DNA from: Marinosulfonomonas sp.
GTDB lineage: Bacteria > Pseudomonadota > Alphaproteobacteria > Rhodobacterales > Rhodobacteraceae
NCBI GenBank assembly: GCA_019090845.1
Contig: JAHRVD010000013.1
Coordinates: 1-7,865, forward strand
DNA length: 7,865 bases
Reading direction: 5' to 3'
Made by a program: the position numbers and the translations under genes. Of this stretch, positions 6,427-7,865 are shown piece after piece. The notes below the pieces were generated by a model that made no database searches, had not been told where the DNA came from, and saw nothing but the letters and a program-made list of their open reading frames with translations. How positions within the stretch are numbered: position 1 is the first letter of the stretch; every line of letters starts with the position of its first letter.

Positions 6427-7455
6427 CTATTTTTTAAACAGGCGCATCACGACCGGCGCAAACAGGATCACGGTAAACAGCCGCAGCACATGGTGGGCCA
6501 CGACAAAGCCAACATCTGCACCGGCCAAAATCGCAATCATCGCCATTTCTGCCTGACCGCCGGGCAGGAAACTAAGCCAGATATTCAGATCAAGCCCGGA
6601 TTTGAATTGCAGAATAACCAGAATGAACACGACGGAAAGCGCGGCCAGCAACAGCGAAAACAGAAAGCCCGCCACCACGTCTTCGCGCAGTTCCTTGGCG
6701 GTAATGCCGGAGTATTTCGTGCCGATGGCCATGCCGATAGACAGCTGGGCGATCCAGATCATTTCAACCGGTGGGCGCGAGGTAACAATGCCGCTTAATT
6801 CCAGCGCCGCCGTCAGGATCAATGGCCCCAGCAACGAGGCGCCGACCATTCCCACACGCTCGGCGATTTTCCAGCCTGCCACGCCGGCGAAAATGAACAA
6901 TAAAATGTCGCGTAGGGGCGTGTCGATTGCGCGCACACCGGGCGGGCGGGTCAGTTCCAGATCAAGCACGAAGGTCATCACAAATGGCACCAGAGTCAGG
7001 ATCACCACGATCCGGGTGGCATGGATCAGCGACATGGCGCGCACATCGCCGCCGCCTGCCTCGCCAAACAGCACCATGTCTTGCAGTCCGCCGGGAAGGG
7101 CGGCGTAATAGGACGTTACGGGGTCAAACCCCATCACCTTGTGCAGGAAGGGAAAACCGATTGCCCCAATTGCCAGAATATAAAGCGGAATAGCCAGCAG
7201 GGTCGGCCAGTGCGTTGGCAGGCTTTGCAGCAGTTCAGGGGTGACGTTTGATCCGATCAGCACGCCCAGAAACGTGCGAAAAAGGATGCCGAGCGCGCCG
7301 AGGTCCTGCATTTTCATGCCCGCAAGCGCGAACACCAGACAGCCCATCATCGGCCCCATCAGCAGCGGCAGCGGCAGCCCCAGCCACACAAAAACCACCG
7401 CACCAAGGGCGGCAGAAAGGATGGTTTTTATGCGGGCCGGGGTTATCGCGGACAT
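6427..7455 (-). CDS. AbrB-family (PF05145-type) integral membrane protein, putative transporter
   Basis: This 342-residue inner-membrane protein has about ten hydrophobic segments and clear internal duplication. The first half carries LPGG (120-123) followed by GGDV...H145..R148, and the second half LPGG (297-300) followed by GADV...H322..R325. PGG-to-D, D-to-H and H-to-R distances are identical in both halves, with GPMM and GPLI also repeated (34-37 and 210-213). The family is often labelled AbrB, membrane AbrB duplication or, wrongly, ammonia monooxygenase. It is unrelated to the Bacillus DNA-binding AbrB, and its substrate is not established. The duplicated pore-like motifs suggest a transporter or channel, which is inference. 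The start ATG at 7455 has AAGG close upstream, and a strong hairpin lies 16 bases before it. The gene diverges from the DUF1203 gene and precedes gcdH by 61 bases, so joint expression with gcdH is possible but unproven. Confidence 0.92.
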   Translation of the reverse strand: MSAITPARIKTILSAALGAVVFVWLGLPLPLLMGPMMGCLVFALAGMKMQDLGALGILFRTFLGVLIGSNVTPELLQSLPTHWPTLLAIPLYILAIGAIGFPFLHKVMGFDPVTSYYAALPGGLQDMVLFGEAGGGDVRAMSLIHATRIVVILTLVPFVMTFVLDLELTRPPGVRAIDTPLRDILLFIFAGVAGWKIAERVGMVGASLLGPLILTAALELSGIVTSRPPVEMIWIAQLSIGMAIGTKYSGITAKELREDVVAGFLFSLLLAALSVVFILVILQFKSGLDLNIWLSFLPGGQAEMAMIAILAGADVGFVVAHHVLRLFTVILFAPVVMRLFKK

Positions 7456-7470
7456 CAGCCTTGTTAGGCA

Positions 7471-7503
7471 TCACCGCGCAGGGAGTGCAAGGCCTGCCGG
7501 TGA
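7471..7503 (+). promoter_or_regulatory. Hairpin followed by T-run: plus-strand terminator or attenuator-like element
   Basis: TCACCG (7471-7476) pairs with CGGTGA (7498-7503), and GCAGG (7478-7482) with CCTGC (7493-7497), giving 11 pairs with one bulged C and a 10-base loop. TTTTGT follows directly on the plus strand (7504-7509), as in an intrinsic terminator. No plus-strand gene ends to its left. It may stop antisense transcription, attenuate a leader of the 7589 gene, or, read on the other strand, form a leader hairpin before the AbrB-family gene. Confidence 0.45.
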
Positions 7504-7588
7504 TTTTGTCCATTGCGCATGATCCGGATCGTCGGCCGGAATTTTGTGGAATAGCTCGCTAGTATCACAACAAAGCGGAGCATATTTT

Positions 7589-7865
7589 ATGTTGAAATAT
7601 CTACCCTACGACGCTGATTTTGTAGTAAGCGTTCGCGCCGGTGGCCCGGATGCCAACGGGCAGGTGGCCGAGCGTTCGACCGCCGATGGCGCGGGAAATC
7701 CGTGCCGGTATTGCCTGAGCGATGTGCCTTATGGGGCCGGGATGCTGATCCTTGCCGCACGGCCCTTTCCAGAGCTTCAGCCCTACGCTGAAACAGGGCC
7801 GATTTTCCTTTGCGCCGATGATTGCACGCCTTGGTCTGGCAACGGGGTGCCGCCAATCTTGAAAA
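7589..7865 (+). CDS. DUF1203-like protein, N-terminal 92 residues (cut by window edge)
   Basis: The product continues past the edge. It shows the pattern I associate with DUF1203 (PF06718): GNPCRYCLSDVPYGAGMLIL (36-55), then ARPFPELQPYAETGPIFL (57-74). The function of this small family is not known to me. Four cysteines, C39 and C42 as CxxC and C75 and C79 as CxxxC, could bind a metal, but that is inference. The ATG at 7589 is supported by GGAG eight bases upstream (7577-7580) and by the near-complete N-terminal domain. It is the only plus-strand gene in the window and shares a 133-base intergenic region with the divergent AbrB-family gene. No convincing -35/-10 pair was found there; TAGTAT (7560-7565) lacks a matching -35. 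Confidence 0.85.
   Translation, partial: MLKYLPYDADFVVSVRAGGPDANGQVAERSTADGAGNPCRYCLSDVPYGAGMLILAARPFPELQPYAETGPIFLCADDCTPWSGNGVPPILK

Noticed and set aside
7235..7513. Minus-strand open frame of 92 codons over the start of the AbrB-family gene
   Set aside because: It overlaps the transporter in another frame, and its Cys/Ala/Asp-rich translation has no domain-like pattern.
7521..7530. Perfect palindrome GATCCGGATC between the divergent genes
   Set aside because: Ten bases of GC-rich palindrome are common by chance, and it has no clear relation to a promoter element.

Overview
The window reads as chromosomal DNA of an alphaproteobacterium, most likely a roseobacter-type member of the Rhodobacteraceae. 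The protein sequences suggest this: a DnaB helicase with the short insertion usual in alphaproteobacteria, a 226-residue orotate phosphoribosyltransferase overlapping a class II dihydroorotase, a very mitochondrial-like glutaryl-CoA dehydrogenase, and a 324-residue protein of a type I recall mainly from Rhodobacterales. Coding is dense and GC-rich, and no gene stands out in composition. I see no insertion sequence, tRNA, rRNA, CRISPR array or phage gene.

Seven of the eight genes lie on the minus strand, so they are read from high to low coordinates. At the right edge a DUF1203-like gene begins on the plus strand (7589 to the edge). Divergent from it are an AbrB-family membrane protein (7455-6427) and then, 61 bases on, glutaryl-CoA dehydrogenase gcdH (6365-5157). 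An 86-base gap with a strong hairpin precedes a family-2-like glycosyltransferase (5070-3994). A further gap with a compact hairpin precedes an uncharacterised 324-residue alpha/beta-hydrolase-like protein (3866-2892). After 60 bases come pyrC (2831-1785) and pyrE (1788-1108), which share a 4-base ATGA overlap. A 244-base gap carrying a hairpin, an inverted repeat and a DnaA-box-like site leads to dnaB (863 to the left edge, truncated).

Functionally, pyrC and pyrE encode the steps that form dihydroorotate and convert orotate to OMP in pyrimidine synthesis. dnaB is the replicative helicase. gcdH serves lysine, tryptophan and glutarate breakdown. The glycosyltransferase and the 324-residue protein could work together on a surface glycan, but only adjacency supports that.

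This is mostly ordinary core genome, and I do not see a clear new multi-gene system. The items most worth a second look are the dnaB control region, the possible Ser-Asp-His triad in the 324-residue protein, and several well-formed hairpins in intergenic regions, including one that looks like a plus-strand terminator or attenuator in front of the DUF1203 gene.
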